Shown here piece by piece: positions 54,749-63,342 of a stretch of DNA of 64,000 nucleotides. Within the stretch, counting starts at the first letter, position 1, and each line of letters starts with the position of its first letter. The notes beneath the pieces were generated by a model. The model was not told the DNA's origin. It saw only the letters and a list, made by a program, of their open reading frames with translations, and ran no database searches. The position numbers and the translations under genes were made by a program. Source of the DNA: Sphingobacterium sp. ML3W (GTDB taxonomy: Bacteria; Bacteroidota; Bacteroidia; Sphingobacteriales; Sphingobacteriaceae); the NCBI RefSeq assembly GCF_000747525.1, contig NZ_CP009278.1, positions 2,232,001 through 2,296,000 on the forward strand, given 5' to 3'.

Positions 54749-55393
54749 ATGGGAACAATTAGAAATGGAGCAAATGGGCGATTTTTGGGTAAAGCGGGAT
54801 CCGTGATAGGATCCAGCTGGAAGGGTATCGACTACATCAAAGGGCTATCTAAAAAGCGGACAAAGCCATCCACGGAGGAGCAACGTATCCAACAGGCTCG
54901 CTTTTATGCGATATCAAAATTCCTGATGCCGATAGCGCCGATCTTGCGTCTGGGTTTTGGTCAGGTGAATGCCGATCGGATGACGCCTACCAATGCGGCA
55001 CTACAGCTGAATATCGCGCAGGCAGTGATCGGTACCTATCCGAGTTTTGAACTGGATTATAGTAAGATCCTGATCAGTTCGGGTTCGTTTATAGGTGGTG
55101 GTGCCACGGCAGCCTCGGTCAATTCGGGTGTGCTGACGGTCGATTGGGATTTTGCGCTCAGCACCTTGTATAACTCTAAGGCGGATGACCAGGTGATCAT
55201 CCTGCTCTACCAGCCTACGGTTGATGAGTTTATGACGGCACCTACACCTCCGCTGCGTGCAGAGGGTACGGTGGACATCACCATCCCCGATCATCTATTG
55301 GGTGATAAGGGGCATGTCTGGGTCTTCTTTGCGAACAGAAAGGGGACTAAGGTCTCCCGTAGTTCTTATCTGGGAGAATTGGATCTGGTGTAA
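54749..55393 (+). CDS. DUF6266 family protein
   Basis: The start at 54749 (MGTIRNGANGRFLGKAGSVI) is the usual N-terminus of the family; the open frame upstream is not credible. 214 aa, with the family's conserved GSVIGSSWKGIDYIKG, then KFLMPIAPILRLGFG and a C-terminal beta-sandwich-like half (DQVIILLYQP, GHVWVFFANRKG). The function of DUF6266 is not known; members occur in multiple copies in Sphingobacteriia, often in cassettes like this one. Confidence 0.85.
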   Translation: MGTIRNGANGRFLGKAGSVIGSSWKGIDYIKGLSKKRTKPSTEEQRIQQARFYAISKFLMPIAPILRLGFGQVNADRMTPTNAALQLNIAQAVIGTYPSFELDYSKILISSGSFIGGGATAASVNSGVLTVDWDFALSTLYNSKADDQVIILLYQPTVDEFMTAPTPPLRAEGTVDITIPDHLLGDKGHVWVFFANRKGTKVSRSSYLGELDLV

Positions 55394-55478
55394 GTATCGT
55401 TGAAGAGATGCTGGGTAGGGTCATTGAGCCTGCCCAGCTCTTTTTCGGTCTTTTCTTTTGACTTAAGCAAGTAATACC

Positions 55479-56030
55479 ATGAAATTGATAACTAAAAGTA
55501 TCGATATGCCTCGGGAGGGTAGCAATCTGCTGCTGATCTCTAGGACTCGGTTCCGGATGGCGAGATTGTTCTTAGCTCCGTTGAACCTGCTGATCCATAA
55601 AGGTTTTTCCAGCCACCGAAGGGGTAAGACGCCTTTGGGACGTGCGATGTCGCACTTGTTGCTGAATGCAGTGGAAGGCGATTACCCGAATATCCTGGTC
55701 AATCCTGCAAAAGCCAAGCTGAGTGACGGGCTTTTGCCTACCGTTACGATGCGGAAGGTAATTCGTGAGGGTGCTGCGGTTATGCTGAGTTGGGAAAAGG
55801 GGCATAATCCTGATCTTGGAGCCAGCTGGGATGATGTGCTGATCTTTTGCGCTTATGACATCGCAGGTGCATCGGCTGCCATCAATGAGGAGGGTGTGAT
55901 TCGTCAGGATGGTCGGTTGACCATGGAGTTGCCTTCGGGTCTGCATGGTCGCCCTGTCCACCTTTTTCTGGTCGTTCATGATCGGGATGGGGTCGTTTAC
56001 TCGAGTAGTGTATACCTAGGGTTGTTTTAA
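55479..56030 (+). CDS. second DUF6266-like protein
   Basis: 183 aa. It is shorter than its neighbour but has the same plan: N-terminal helical segment (RMARLFLAPLNLLIHKGF), TPLGRAMSHLLLNAVEGDYP, then a beta-rich half ending VYSSSVYLGLF, closely parallel to VSRSSYLGELDLV of the first. It is probably a paralogue after duplication. It lies 85 bp downstream of the first and 11 bp before the DUF5675 gene. Confidence 0.7.
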   Translation: MKLITKSIDMPREGSNLLLISRTRFRMARLFLAPLNLLIHKGFSSHRRGKTPLGRAMSHLLLNAVEGDYPNILVNPAKAKLSDGLLPTVTMRKVIREGAAVMLSWEKGHNPDLGASWDDVLIFCAYDIAGASAAINEEGVIRQDGRLTMELPSGLHGRPVHLFLVVHDRDGVVYSSSVYLGLF

Positions 56031-56041
56031 GGGCTGATGTT

Positions 56042-56488
56042 ATGCTGTTGAAAATAATGCGTGTCGAACAGGGGAACAACAGTACCCTGTCTGAAATCTA
56101 TCTGAACAACCAATTTATCTGCTATGGTCTGGAGGATATCCCGCGCGAAAAGAAGATTCCTGGTAGCACCTGTATTCCTATTGGTACTTATCGATTGGGC
56201 TTCAATCGGGATGGGGGGATGAATGGTAACTACTACGACCGCTTCCCGAAACTGCACCGTGGCATGATCGAAATACAAGGAGTTCCGAACTTTAGTCATG
56301 TCTATATCCACATCGGTAATACGCACCGTCAAACGGCGGGCTGTTTACTGGTCGGTACCCGGTATGTATTCGAACATGGTGATTATCGCATCGAGCAATC
56401 GGTTACGGCGTACAAGCGCTTGTACGCGCTGTTGACAGAACTCATGGTTGTAAGGGAAGTGTTTGTTCAAGTGATGGTAACGGAGTGA
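56042..56488 (+). CDS. DUF5675 family protein
   Basis: 148 aa. Family hallmarks: YGLEDIPREKKIPGSTCIPI, GTYRLGF, then the HVYIHIGNTHRQTAGCLLVG block with conserved His and Cys. The His-x-Gly-Asn...Gly-Cys arrangement recalls L,D-transpeptidase-like or endolysin-like active sites, and DUF5675 genes often lie near phage lysis genes; function not proven. The likely start is the ATG at 56042 (MLLKIMRVEQGN). The stop is followed by the first long direct repeat. Confidence 0.82.
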   Translation: MLLKIMRVEQGNNSTLSEIYLNNQFICYGLEDIPREKKIPGSTCIPIGTYRLGFNRDGGMNGNYYDRFPKLHRGMIEIQGVPNFSHVYIHIGNTHRQTAGCLLVGTRYVFEHGDYRIEQSVTAYKRLYALLTELMVVREVFVQVMVTE

Positions 56489-56526
56489 TGGAGTAACCCA
56501 GTGACAAGTGAAGGAGTGAAGGAGTA

Positions 56527-56770
56527 TTTTTGTGCCTCTGTCGCCGGCACAGGCTTGTCACTCATGCCGTGACGGGCAATTACTTGTTTGTCTTGACACA
56601 AAAAGTAATCAAAAAACTCAAGGCTGCATTCCTTTATGCTATTTCACCTCAAAGAGGCTAAATGAATTTAAACTCGTTTCACTCGAACAGAAATTCATTT
56701 GATACGCCTCTTAGTCGATTCAATAACGCAATCGGAATGCTAGGCCTTTTGGATAAGCCTGCGGCTGTAG
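56527..56770 (+). repeat. 244-bp direct repeat, copy 1
   Basis: Starts TTTTTGTGCCTCTGTCGCCG and ends near GGATAAGCCTGCGGCTGTAG. It matches 57397-57640 with an even 870-bp offset and few mismatches, with no net indel. The core TGTCTTGACACAAAAAGTAA is a widespread dispersed sequence in this phylum. It has no complete ORF of its own. Confidence 0.85.
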
Positions 56771-56866
56771 AGTAGTGAAGGAGTAGCCCAGTGACAAGTG
56801 ACGAAGTGAAGAAGTAACGGAATACATAGTGAAGAAGTGACGATGGTGTCAAGTGAGGTTCTTCTC

Positions 56867-56894
56867 TAACTAACTAACTAACTAACTAACTAAC
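56867..56894 (+). repeat. (TAAC)7 simple repeat ahead of a small gene
   Basis: Seven perfect TAAC units end 19 bp before the ATG at 56914. Slippage would change spacing in the leader or promoter of this gene. Confidence 0.8.
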
Positions 56895-56913
56895 CTTTTA
56901 ACAATTAAACAAA

Positions 56914-57240
56914 ATGAAAAAGATACTAATAAAAATAAATCGGGTGCTGCAAGTGGTCTTGATGGCGCCGATAAAGTTGCCTGCGAAGGCGTTGAATATC
57001 CTGAAATATATTGCCCTGGGATTGGGGGTGGTGGAGACGGTGCTGGAGGATAAAGATGAAAAGGAGAGCGGAGCACCTCCTGATGAGGCAGGTCAATTGC
57101 GGGCTAAGGAAGATGGTCTACCGGTTTCTGATATGGAAGATGTTTCGAGTAGTAATGTGTTTAGTAATGAAATTGATAATGTTATTGACTTAAATAAAGA
57201 GTTTACTACAGGAAAGGAGGCTATTGATGAAACTGAATGA
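56914..57240 (+). CDS. small membrane-associated protein
   Basis: 108 aa. The N-terminal half is an amphipathic to hydrophobic helix region (MKKILIKINRVLQVVLMAPI, ILKYIALGLGVVETVLED), and the C-terminal half is acidic and disordered. A degenerate second copy of its GVVETVLEDK segment lies at 62873-62977, so it is a real, duplicated gene. Its end overlaps the start of the next ORF by 14 bp, indicating translational coupling. Confidence 0.55.
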   Translation: MKKILIKINRVLQVVLMAPIKLPAKALNILKYIALGLGVVETVLEDKDEKESGAPPDEAGQLRAKEDGLPVSDMEDVSSSNVFSNEIDNVIDLNKEFTTGKEAIDETE

Positions 57241-57388
57241 TATCCGTATCGGAACTCTGGGTGGTACGCTATGCTCGATCTGGGTTTCGTTTTCTGTTGG
57301 CGATCTGCTGCAAACGGCTTTGATGGCTGTCGTCGGCACAGTCGTGAGTTATGTGACGAGCCGGCTGTTAGGGAGGTGGAGGAAGTAA
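57227..57388 (+). CDS. 53-aa holin-like membrane protein
   Basis: The ATG lies 7 bp after GGAAAGGAGG, the strongest Shine-Dalgarno in this window. It reads MKLNDIRIGTLGGTLCSIWV, then a second hydrophobic stretch LLQTALMAVVGTVVSYVTS and a basic tail RLLGRWRK. Two short membrane helices with a charged C-terminus resemble small phage holins. The overlap with the 108-aa gene suggests a coupled pair. A copy of its 3' end (TSLLLGRWRRK) recurs after the second long repeat at about 57672-57705. Confidence 0.6.
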   Translation: MKLNDIRIGTLGGTLCSIWVSFSVGDLLQTALMAVVGTVVSYVTSRLLGRWRK

Positions 57389-57396
57389 TGATAGTT

Positions 57397-57640
57397 TTTT
57401 TGTGCCTCTGTCGCCGGCACAGGCTTGTTACTCATGCCGTGACGGGCAATTACTTGTTTGTCTTGACACAAAAAGTAATCAAAAAACTCAAGGCTGCATT
57501 CCTTGATGCTATTTCACCTCAATGAGGCTAAATGAATTTAAACTCGTTTCACTCAAACAGAATTTCATTTTATACGCCACTTTGTAGGTTCAATAACGCA
57601 ATCGGAATGCTAGGCCTTTTGGATAAGCCTTCGGCTGTAA
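57397..57640 (+). repeat. 244-bp direct repeat, copy 2
   Basis: Counterpart of 56527-56770. The two copies bracket the TAAC tract and the two small membrane-protein genes, so recombination between them would delete an 870-bp block. Confidence 0.85.
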
Positions 57641-57716
57641 GGTAGTAACGGAGTAAAGGAGTAACATAGTGACCAGCCTGCTGCTGGGGAGGTGGAGACG
57701 TAAGAAAATGAAATGT

Positions 57717-57753
57717 ATAGGCTTATCTGTTATCGGATAAGCCTATTTGTTTT
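57717..57753. terminator. bidirectional terminator
   Basis: ATAGGCTTATC (57717-57727) pairs with GATAAGCCTAT (57736-57746), followed by TTGTTTT. It lies between the small-protein cassette and the convergent toxin gene. Almost the same hairpin recurs at 62449-62490. Confidence 0.75.
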
Positions 57754-57779
57754 CAAAGTATTGGATATTATGTTGTAAG

Positions 57780-58733
57780 TTATAATAAATCTAAGTAGGA
57801 CTTAATATACTCCACCATTATTTTGAAGTCGGGTTGTCCATTATAATAGAGTGCATTACTATTGATATACAGTTTGTCTAATTGTTCCTCTATTTGTTTG
57901 TCGTGAATTAGAAATGCCTGATTTTCATTCATTGGTATTGCAAAATCAATAGCAGGAAATCGACGTTCTTTATGGGTGTAATATTCGTTTGACCCTATAA
58001 AGTTTTGTATCTCGGTTTGTTGTAATAATTTGTAGACATCATAGTATTGACGCATAAAGTTGACTTGCATGGTATTTGTCTGTTGCATCACTCTGAATTT
58101 GGTCGCTATTGTTTGTAGTTTTTCTACAAATGTATAGCGCATATCATAACAAGGAATAGCTACCGCATTGTTATCGATGAATTTCACTTGTGTTTTTTTT
58201 GCTGTGTCATATACCCACGACGTAATATCAATTGGTTTATTAGGATTGATATTGTCAAATCCTACCTCTAATAAAACTCCTTCTTTAATACCTGGTGCTG
58301 CTTTAAAAAGGGATGAGTATATCAAACGAATACCACCACTTCTATAATATTGTAAATCATCAAAAGAAGTATCTCTTATTATATCTATTATACCATCAAT
58401 TTTTATATCCTTAGCGAGGTTATTATAAAAGTTTAATCGCTTTTTACTGTTGGAAGGCTTGTAGTTCTTGGGATTTTCATTTATTTCTAAGTCAACGGGA
58501 GGATGGATATGAATATCAATATCTTCTGAAAATCGGTCAATAATTTTAAAAGCTTTTGAAAGGGAAGTACCTCCTTTGAGTTCAAATACATATCCTGCCT
58601 GTTTTAGCGCAAATAGACAATGCATGATCCAATAATCTTTCTCTATCAAAATAGGGTCAATTCCTTTTTGTTCTGAGACAATCAGTATTAGGCTTTTAAA
58701 GTCCTTGTGGTGGTGTAGATAATTTGTTGGCAT
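57780..58733 (-). CDS. AbiEii/AbiGii-type nucleotidyltransferase toxin
   Basis: 317 aa. Nucleotidyltransferase motif: ELKGGTSLSKAF (Gly54-Ser57) followed by SEDIDIHI (Asp71, Asp73), then the C-terminal helical part with ETIQNFIG-type segments. Related AbiEii and MenA toxins transfer nucleotides to a target such as tRNA and act as abortive-infection or type IV toxin-antitoxin modules. The start codon overlaps the stop of the antitoxin-like gene (TAATG), so expression is coupled. Confidence 0.85.
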   Translation of the reverse strand: MPTNYLHHHKDFKSLILIVSEQKGIDPILIEKDYWIMHCLFALKQAGYVFELKGGTSLSKAFKIIDRFSEDIDIHIHPPVDLEINENPKNYKPSNSKKRLNFYNNLAKDIKIDGIIDIIRDTSFDDLQYYRSGGIRLIYSSLFKAAPGIKEGVLLEVGFDNINPNKPIDITSWVYDTAKKTQVKFIDNNAVAIPCYDMRYTFVEKLQTIATKFRVMQQTNTMQVNFMRQYYDVYKLLQQTEIQNFIGSNEYYTHKERRFPAIDFAIPMNENQAFLIHDKQIEEQLDKLYINSNALYYNGQPDFKIMVEYIKSYLDLL

Positions 58734-59302
58734 TACATGATCTGCTCGAATATTTTTCGTGTATTTATGCTTCCGTATCTTTGTACTTGTTTTTTTAGAT
58801 CAAGTTTGTCCCAATTCGCTATGTTGTTTTTAAGGTTATGGAGTATCATTCCCTGATCTTCTGCCATGTTCTTAAGATTATTGAGCAAGTCGACGACAAG
58901 ATATTCTTGTGATAGTTTTTTAGGAAATTTAGACTTTCTTCTAAATTCATAGATCTTATTTCCCAATTGAACGTCTTCATGTTTTTTATGATTGTAAACA
59001 CGCTTTCTATTGTACAGCTGTGTGGTTCCAAGACCTAAGGTATTGTAATAGTTGGGTGAGGTAAGTAAATAATCATCCCCTTTAAGGTATTTTTTTATAA
59101 CCTCATCCTCGTCTGGAGGAGTTGATCCAAATGCCGATTGATTGGGAACATAATAAAGACCTTGTGCAAGTTTTTTTAATTTACCTTCTTCGAGTAGTTC
59201 CACTAAATGACGATCTACTGATTTGGACCAGTGAGCCAAATCTTCGCGACGGTATACTTTTCCTTTGCGCAGTTTTTTTCGTAAATCATCTAACTTATAC
59301 AT
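58733..59302 (-). CDS. AbiEi-type (DUF6088-like) antitoxin
   Basis: 189 aa. Winged-helix N-terminus (RREDLAHWSKSVDRHLVELL, EEGKLKKLAQGLYYVP) typical of AbiEi antitoxins that repress their own promoter, followed by a C-terminal antitoxin domain (YLLTSPNYYNTLGLGTTQLY). The gene is directly upstream of and overlaps the toxin. Together with the toxin it forms a complete module with no visible damage. Confidence 0.83.
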   Translation of the reverse strand: MYKLDDLRKKLRKGKVYRREDLAHWSKSVDRHLVELLEEGKLKKLAQGLYYVPNQSAFGSTPPDEDEVIKKYLKGDDYLLTSPNYYNTLGLGTTQLYNRKRVYNHKKHEDVQLGNKIYEFRRKSKFPKKLSQEYLVVDLLNNLKNMAEDQGMILHNLKNNIANWDKLDLKKQVQRYGSINTRKIFEQIM

Positions 59303-59340
59303 GATTCAAATGTATGAAATAAAATTCAAATTTCATGCAA
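59303..59340 (-). promoter_or_regulatory. possible operator of the AbiE pair
   Basis: ATTCAAAT occurs twice in direct orientation (near 59305 and 59321), each followed within 2 bp by an ATGAAA or TTCATG half-site. The second copy sits in the imperfect palindrome ATGAAATAAAATTCAAATTTCAT. It lies just upstream of the antitoxin start, where AbiEi proteins bind. Confidence 0.4.
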
Positions 59341-59493
59341 ATATAGTATATAACTATTTAATAGTCTAGTTGGTTGGTGATTTTTTAAAAATAATTCTTG
59401 CGCTGCAAGTGGTCGTGATCAGCGCTGAAACCTTATCATTTTCTTTAAGCCACTATCTGGATGGATGTATATTTTATTTTTTCCATATAATTT

Positions 59494-60624
59494 TTAGCGT
59501 TTATTTTTAGGTGTTCTTAAAGACATAATTTCATCTTTATCCATTTCAGCAAGAATTAATTTTATTTGTCGAACAAAATCTTTTTTTTCATCATCGCTTT
59601 TGTTGTTTTGCCAAAGAAATTGTTCTTCTAAAAGTTCCGATCCATTGAAGAATTGTAGAAAACTAAAAAAATTTTTAATATCAAATTTAGTGTATTTCCC
59701 ATTTTTAAAACTTGCTTTACACATATAGTTGAGCAAAACAATGGTTTCTTTTTTATTAAAAGTATTTTGTACGTAAGTGGCTTCAGGTTGATTGCCGTCT
59801 TCTGTGGAAAAGAGATCTATTGTCATTGTTTTTCTAAATTCTAAATTCTGAGTAAGAAGATCAGGAAGAGGTGCACACATTATATCGTAGTGTAATATTG
59901 GATCGCGGGAAGCACAGCTTATACGGAAGAGCATCATATTAATTTCACCTATTTGTCTTTTTATTGAAAGGTTAATTAATTGATCATGGAACAAATCGCT
60001 ACAGTGCTCGAAAAATCCCGCGTGATTGAAATTGATGTCGAGCATGGTCTCAATAAAACACTTTGTCCAGTCTTTTTCGCTTGTATCTTTTGCTATATAG
60101 GCTAATTCATGGAGTAGTCTACGGAGGAAAATGTACTGGTGATAGTGAAGGTTTGAGTTTTTGCTGTCAAACTGAGCGTCTATCGCTGCTTGAATGTCAA
60201 ATATAAAGAGATATGGAATGTGTTTTTTGTAAAGAGCCACTTTTATTTCTGGAAATTTTCCCAATATCTCAGTTTTTAATAAATCATACTGATAATCGCT
60301 TAATAATCCTCTCATATCCATACTTTTACGACAGATTTCTTCAAATTGCTTAAGCAAATCATGAAATTTTAAAATGATAGGATCTACCTGCTTATTTTTT
60401 TTGTGATAAACGACATTGAAAATACTACGAAGTTCACTGTAGAATATTTGAAAGGATGATAGGTTTGTGATTGTTTCGATATCACATGTATATAGTGGAT
60501 TGGATTTGAACTCAAGGTCAATAAGTGCTGCTAACAGTTCTTGATCCCTATCAAACTCTTGATCAAACTGGGGATTGTTATAGGCTGTTAAAGCCTTTTT
60601 TAGGTTTGTTAATGTGCTAACCAT
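59494..60624 (-). CDS. hypothetical helical protein
   Basis: 376 aa, soluble, almost entirely helical by composition, with several aromatic-rich segments (YHQYIFLRRLLHELAYIAKD, MLDINFNHAGFFEHCSDLFH). No catalytic motif seen. It ends with a basic tail LRTPKNKR. It resembles in length and texture the RteC-type or unknown regulators of Bacteroidota elements but without a recognised domain. It is 190 bp from the AbiE pair, transcribed in the same direction but probably separately. Confidence 0.6.
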   Translation of the reverse strand: MVSTLTNLKKALTAYNNPQFDQEFDRDQELLAALIDLEFKSNPLYTCDIETITNLSSFQIFYSELRSIFNVVYHKKNKQVDPIILKFHDLLKQFEEICRKSMDMRGLLSDYQYDLLKTEILGKFPEIKVALYKKHIPYLFIFDIQAAIDAQFDSKNSNLHYHQYIFLRRLLHELAYIAKDTSEKDWTKCFIETMLDINFNHAGFFEHCSDLFHDQLINLSIKRQIGEINMMLFRISCASRDPILHYDIMCAPLPDLLTQNLEFRKTMTIDLFSTEDGNQPEATYVQNTFNKKETIVLLNYMCKASFKNGKYTKFDIKNFFSFLQFFNGSELLEEQFLWQNNKSDDEKKDFVRQIKLILAEMDKDEIMSLRTPKNKR

Positions 60625-60959
60625 AATGTTTAAAGTTGTTTATAATCAGTCTATTATTGAAGTTAAAGAATAATATTTGAGTTGCCAAATATTTTTCTCC
60701 TTATTGAGATAATTTGTGTTGATGTTGTATGTAACTGCTGCTTAATTAGACGGCTGTTTTATGGAGTAATTGCAACTTCTAAAACAGCTTTCTTTACATC
60801 CACTTATCTGATGTTGATACCACGTATGACGTAGAGGTATGATGATATGGAACCAATAGGTCTTTCGGTGGAATCTATTTTTTGTGTTTTTAAGTTTATT
60901 ATTATTTTCATTTTTTTAACTTAATTTGATATATTCAAACCTTATAAACCTAACTCAAA
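60625..60959. other. intergenic, divergent promoter region
   Basis: 335 bp. GCTGTTTTA (60753-60761) and TAAAACAGC (60780-60788) form a 9-bp stem. No small gene supported. The T-rich stretch before 60960 probably holds the promoter of the hydrolase gene. Confidence 0.5.
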
Positions 60960-62399
60960 ATGAAATTTAAGCATATATTGACCATCTTGTTTTTGATGGT
61001 ATTACATATTACGTTAATAGCTCAATCTGCACATAATCGATTGGATTCTTTGTTTAATAATATTAATCAAGACGGTGAACTAAGTGGGGCAGTTCTCGTA
61101 ATGGATAGCAGTAGAGTGGTATACGAAAGGTATTTCGGATATGAAGACCTCAAAAAAACGAATAGAATTCAACAGTCTACTAAGTTTGAATTAGCTTCCG
61201 TGAGTAAGCAATTTACTGCAATGGCTATTATGCAACTGGAGCATCAGGGGAAATTGTCTTTTAAAGATAATATTCAGAAATATTTTCCAAATTTGAAACT
61301 TAAAAATGTCACGATAGACCATTTGTTAAGACATACATCTGGTATCTCTGACTTCATCAGTTGGGACAAAAGTTGGTTTGATCATGCTATAATCAATACT
61401 AATGATGATGTATTATCACTGCTAGAAAATAAATTGGATAGTACAGATTTTGAACCGGGGAGTCGTTTTTTGTATTCAAATACTAATTATGTACTCCTTG
61501 CTTTAATTGTAGAACGAGTTTCTAATAAGGCCTTTAGTGCATATATGCAAAAGTTTATATTTGAACCTTCAGGGATGAAAAGTACTTCTGTATTTTCTTC
61601 TAGATCACCAGGTGCGGATTTACAAAATTATGCGTTGGGTTTAGGTTATGATGATCACACGGGTAAATATCTTTACATTGATCAGTTATCGTCTAATTCT
61701 GCTAAGTTTAATACTTATATGGACGGTGTATCAGGTCCATATGGAATCAGTAGTACTGCCCGGGATCTATTAAAATGGCACAAAGCGCTAAATAATGGAA
61801 CAGTTTTGCCAAAGGAACAATTTCAACAAGCCCTTCGTGTCGGTTATCTCAATGATCGTAAGCCCAATTTCGCAGATATGCTGGGGTATGTTGGATATGG
61901 TTGGTTGTTTACAGATACGACAGATGTTAATAAAATGCACTATCATACTGGCAATTGGCCTGGCTACCAGTCTATCCTTGTGCGTGATCCAAAATCCGAT
62001 CGGTTTGTAGCTGTTTTGGTCAACAAATGGAACTACATAGGTGTACTTCCTTTAATGACTGCAATCCAAGCTGTTTTAGATAATAACGAAGTACCTGCTA
62101 TAGCTCCACAATACAGAGGGGATAAAGTATCATTGACGGAATATCAAGTGCATGAACTTATTGGTCAATATAGCTATACCGATTCCCCAGACCTTTTATA
62201 TACCATAACAGCAGATAAAGAAGGTCGAATATTTGCTCAATATGCAGACCAACCAGCCGTTGAGGTAATACCAAAAAGTGAACTCGAGTTCTTCTATACC
62301 GGAATCGATGCAACATTGAAGTTTGAAAAAAAAGAAAATAAAGTTCACAAATTGGCCCTTTTTCAACACGGAATGGAACTGGATTTTATTAAGAAGTGA
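60960..62399 (+). CDS. secreted serine hydrolase, beta-lactamase class C-like
   Basis: 479 aa with a signal peptide ending around LIAQS. Penicillin-binding/class C motifs are all visible: S-x-x-K in ELASVSKQF (Ser80, Lys83), Y-x-N in FLYSNTNY (Tyr172) and HTG in YHTGNWPGYQ (about 329). The C-terminal 110 residues form a separate small beta domain. Members hydrolyse esters, D-amino peptides or beta-lactams; resistance cannot be assumed. A terminator follows immediately. Confidence 0.88.
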   Translation: MKFKHILTILFLMVLHITLIAQSAHNRLDSLFNNINQDGELSGAVLVMDSSRVVYERYFGYEDLKKTNRIQQSTKFELASVSKQFTAMAIMQLEHQGKLSFKDNIQKYFPNLKLKNVTIDHLLRHTSGISDFISWDKSWFDHAIINTNDDVLSLLENKLDSTDFEPGSRFLYSNTNYVLLALIVERVSNKAFSAYMQKFIFEPSGMKSTSVFSSRSPGADLQNYALGLGYDDHTGKYLYIDQLSSNSAKFNTYMDGVSGPYGISSTARDLLKWHKALNNGTVLPKEQFQQALRVGYLNDRKPNFADMLGYVGYGWLFTDTTDVNKMHYHTGNWPGYQSILVRDPKSDRFVAVLVNKWNYIGVLPLMTAIQAVLDNNEVPAIAPQYRGDKVSLTEYQVHELIGQYSYTDSPDLLYTITADKEGRIFAQYADQPAVEVIPKSELEFFYTGIDATLKFEKKENKVHKLALFQHGMELDFIKK

Positions 62400-62402
62400 C
62401 CG

Positions 62403-62436
62403 TGTCTCCCGAACCGAGACAGACTTTAGTTTTTTC
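62403..62436 (+). terminator. intrinsic terminator of the hydrolase gene
   Basis: TGTCTC (62403-62408), loop, GAGACA (62416-62421), then CTTTAGTTTTTT. It starts 3 bp past the stop. Confidence 0.65.
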
Positions 62437-62448
62437 GTTAATAATTGA

Positions 62449-62490
62449 AAACAAATAGGCTTATCTGTGATTGGATAAGCCTATTTGTTT
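62449..62490. terminator. 17-bp perfect hairpin, second copy of the 57717 type
   Basis: AAACAAATAGGCTTATC (62449-62465) pairs with GATAAGCCTATTTGTTT (62474-62490). The core equals the terminator at 57717. It acts on either strand. Confidence 0.7.
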
Positions 62491-62872
62491 TAATATTTAT
62501 TTAATGACATAGCTAGAGAATATTTGTTTTTTGTAATAAAACAAGCCCAATTTTATTTCATTTTGTAATAAAACAAAGGCAATTTATGATGATTCTTGTA
62601 ACAAAGCAAACCCAGTTTATATTTTTGACTCACCTCCAGATTTTTGATCATCATTTTTGATGTTTGAATCATATTTATCTTGATTGGAATTGCTATAGCC
62701 AAACTTCCAGGAGAAATTAATTCCAAAGGATCGGCATATTATTACTTACATGAATCTGAAGTGAAAGCTATAGGTCTATTTTTTATACGAGATTGAAGGA
62801 ATTTCGATAAGTAGCATGATGCGAAAGTTTACTCTAAACTTTCTGCTATACCGCTGATTTAGATTAACTGTT
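62491..62872. other. degraded region
   Basis: About 380 bp containing three spaced copies of a TTTTGTAATAAAACAA-like sequence (62529, 62564 and a weaker one at 62597) and the outer-membrane-protein remnant listed next. No intact gene. Confidence 0.5.
62617..62739 (-). pseudogene. C-terminal remnant of an outer-membrane beta-barrel protein
   Basis: Minus-strand frame CRSFGINFSWKFGYSNSN ... DDQKSGGESKI then stop. SFGINFSWKFG is the typical last strand of TonB-dependent or outer-membrane beta-barrel family proteins in this phylum. The rest of the gene is absent. Confidence 0.6.
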
Positions 62873-62977
62873 ATAAAATACCTTGCACTGGTATTGGGGG
62901 TGGTGGAGACGGTGTTGGAGGATAAAGCTGATCAAAGAGAAACGCATTACAAGGATGGGTGTCGGACCGCATTGTAA
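62873..62977 (+). pseudogene. fragment of a second copy of the 108-aa membrane-protein gene
   Basis: Reads IKYLALVLGVVETVLEDKAD, matching ILKYIALGLGVVETVLEDKDE of the gene at 56914. Homology ends where IS3 transposase sequence starts (about 62930), so an IS3-type element cut it. Confidence 0.65.
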
Positions 62978-63180
62978 GTTGTTTGGTAAGACCCGGCAGG
63001 CTTATTATGATCACATCTGGCATCTCCACGACAAGAGCTGTCAGGATGATCTTGCCGTGGAAATGTTACAGTTGGTCCGGAAGGAACTCCCGGGATTGGG
63101 TGGGCATAAACTCTATAGATGCCTTTATGCACCATTTCGCAGTAATGGGATTACGATGGGCAGGGATAAGCTATACCCAG
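62928..63180 (+). pseudogene. IS3-family transposase orfB, N-terminal fragment
   Basis: GPHCKLFGKTRQAYYDHIW, then LQLVRKELPGLGGHKLYRCL and GITMGRDKLY match the start of IS3/IS150 OrfB, the part before the DDE core. Homology ends after GRDKLY. No orfA is present. Confidence 0.75.
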
Positions 63181-63342
63181 ATCTAACTTTTAATACCTTA
63201 AATTTCTGCTTAGATTTTGGGGCGCAGCATAGTTTAAGAGCATTCAATTTTTAAGAGTGCTTTCTCCTCAAATTTTAATGATTGACCCTGTTCTCAAATC
63301 TTCAAATAAAGAGTTCGTGTAATATAAGAATAGGTTTACTTT

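Noticed and set aside
57271..57525. 84-codon ORF across the second long repeat
   Set aside because: It is a frame through the dispersed 244-bp repeat and overlaps the better supported 53-aa gene in another frame.
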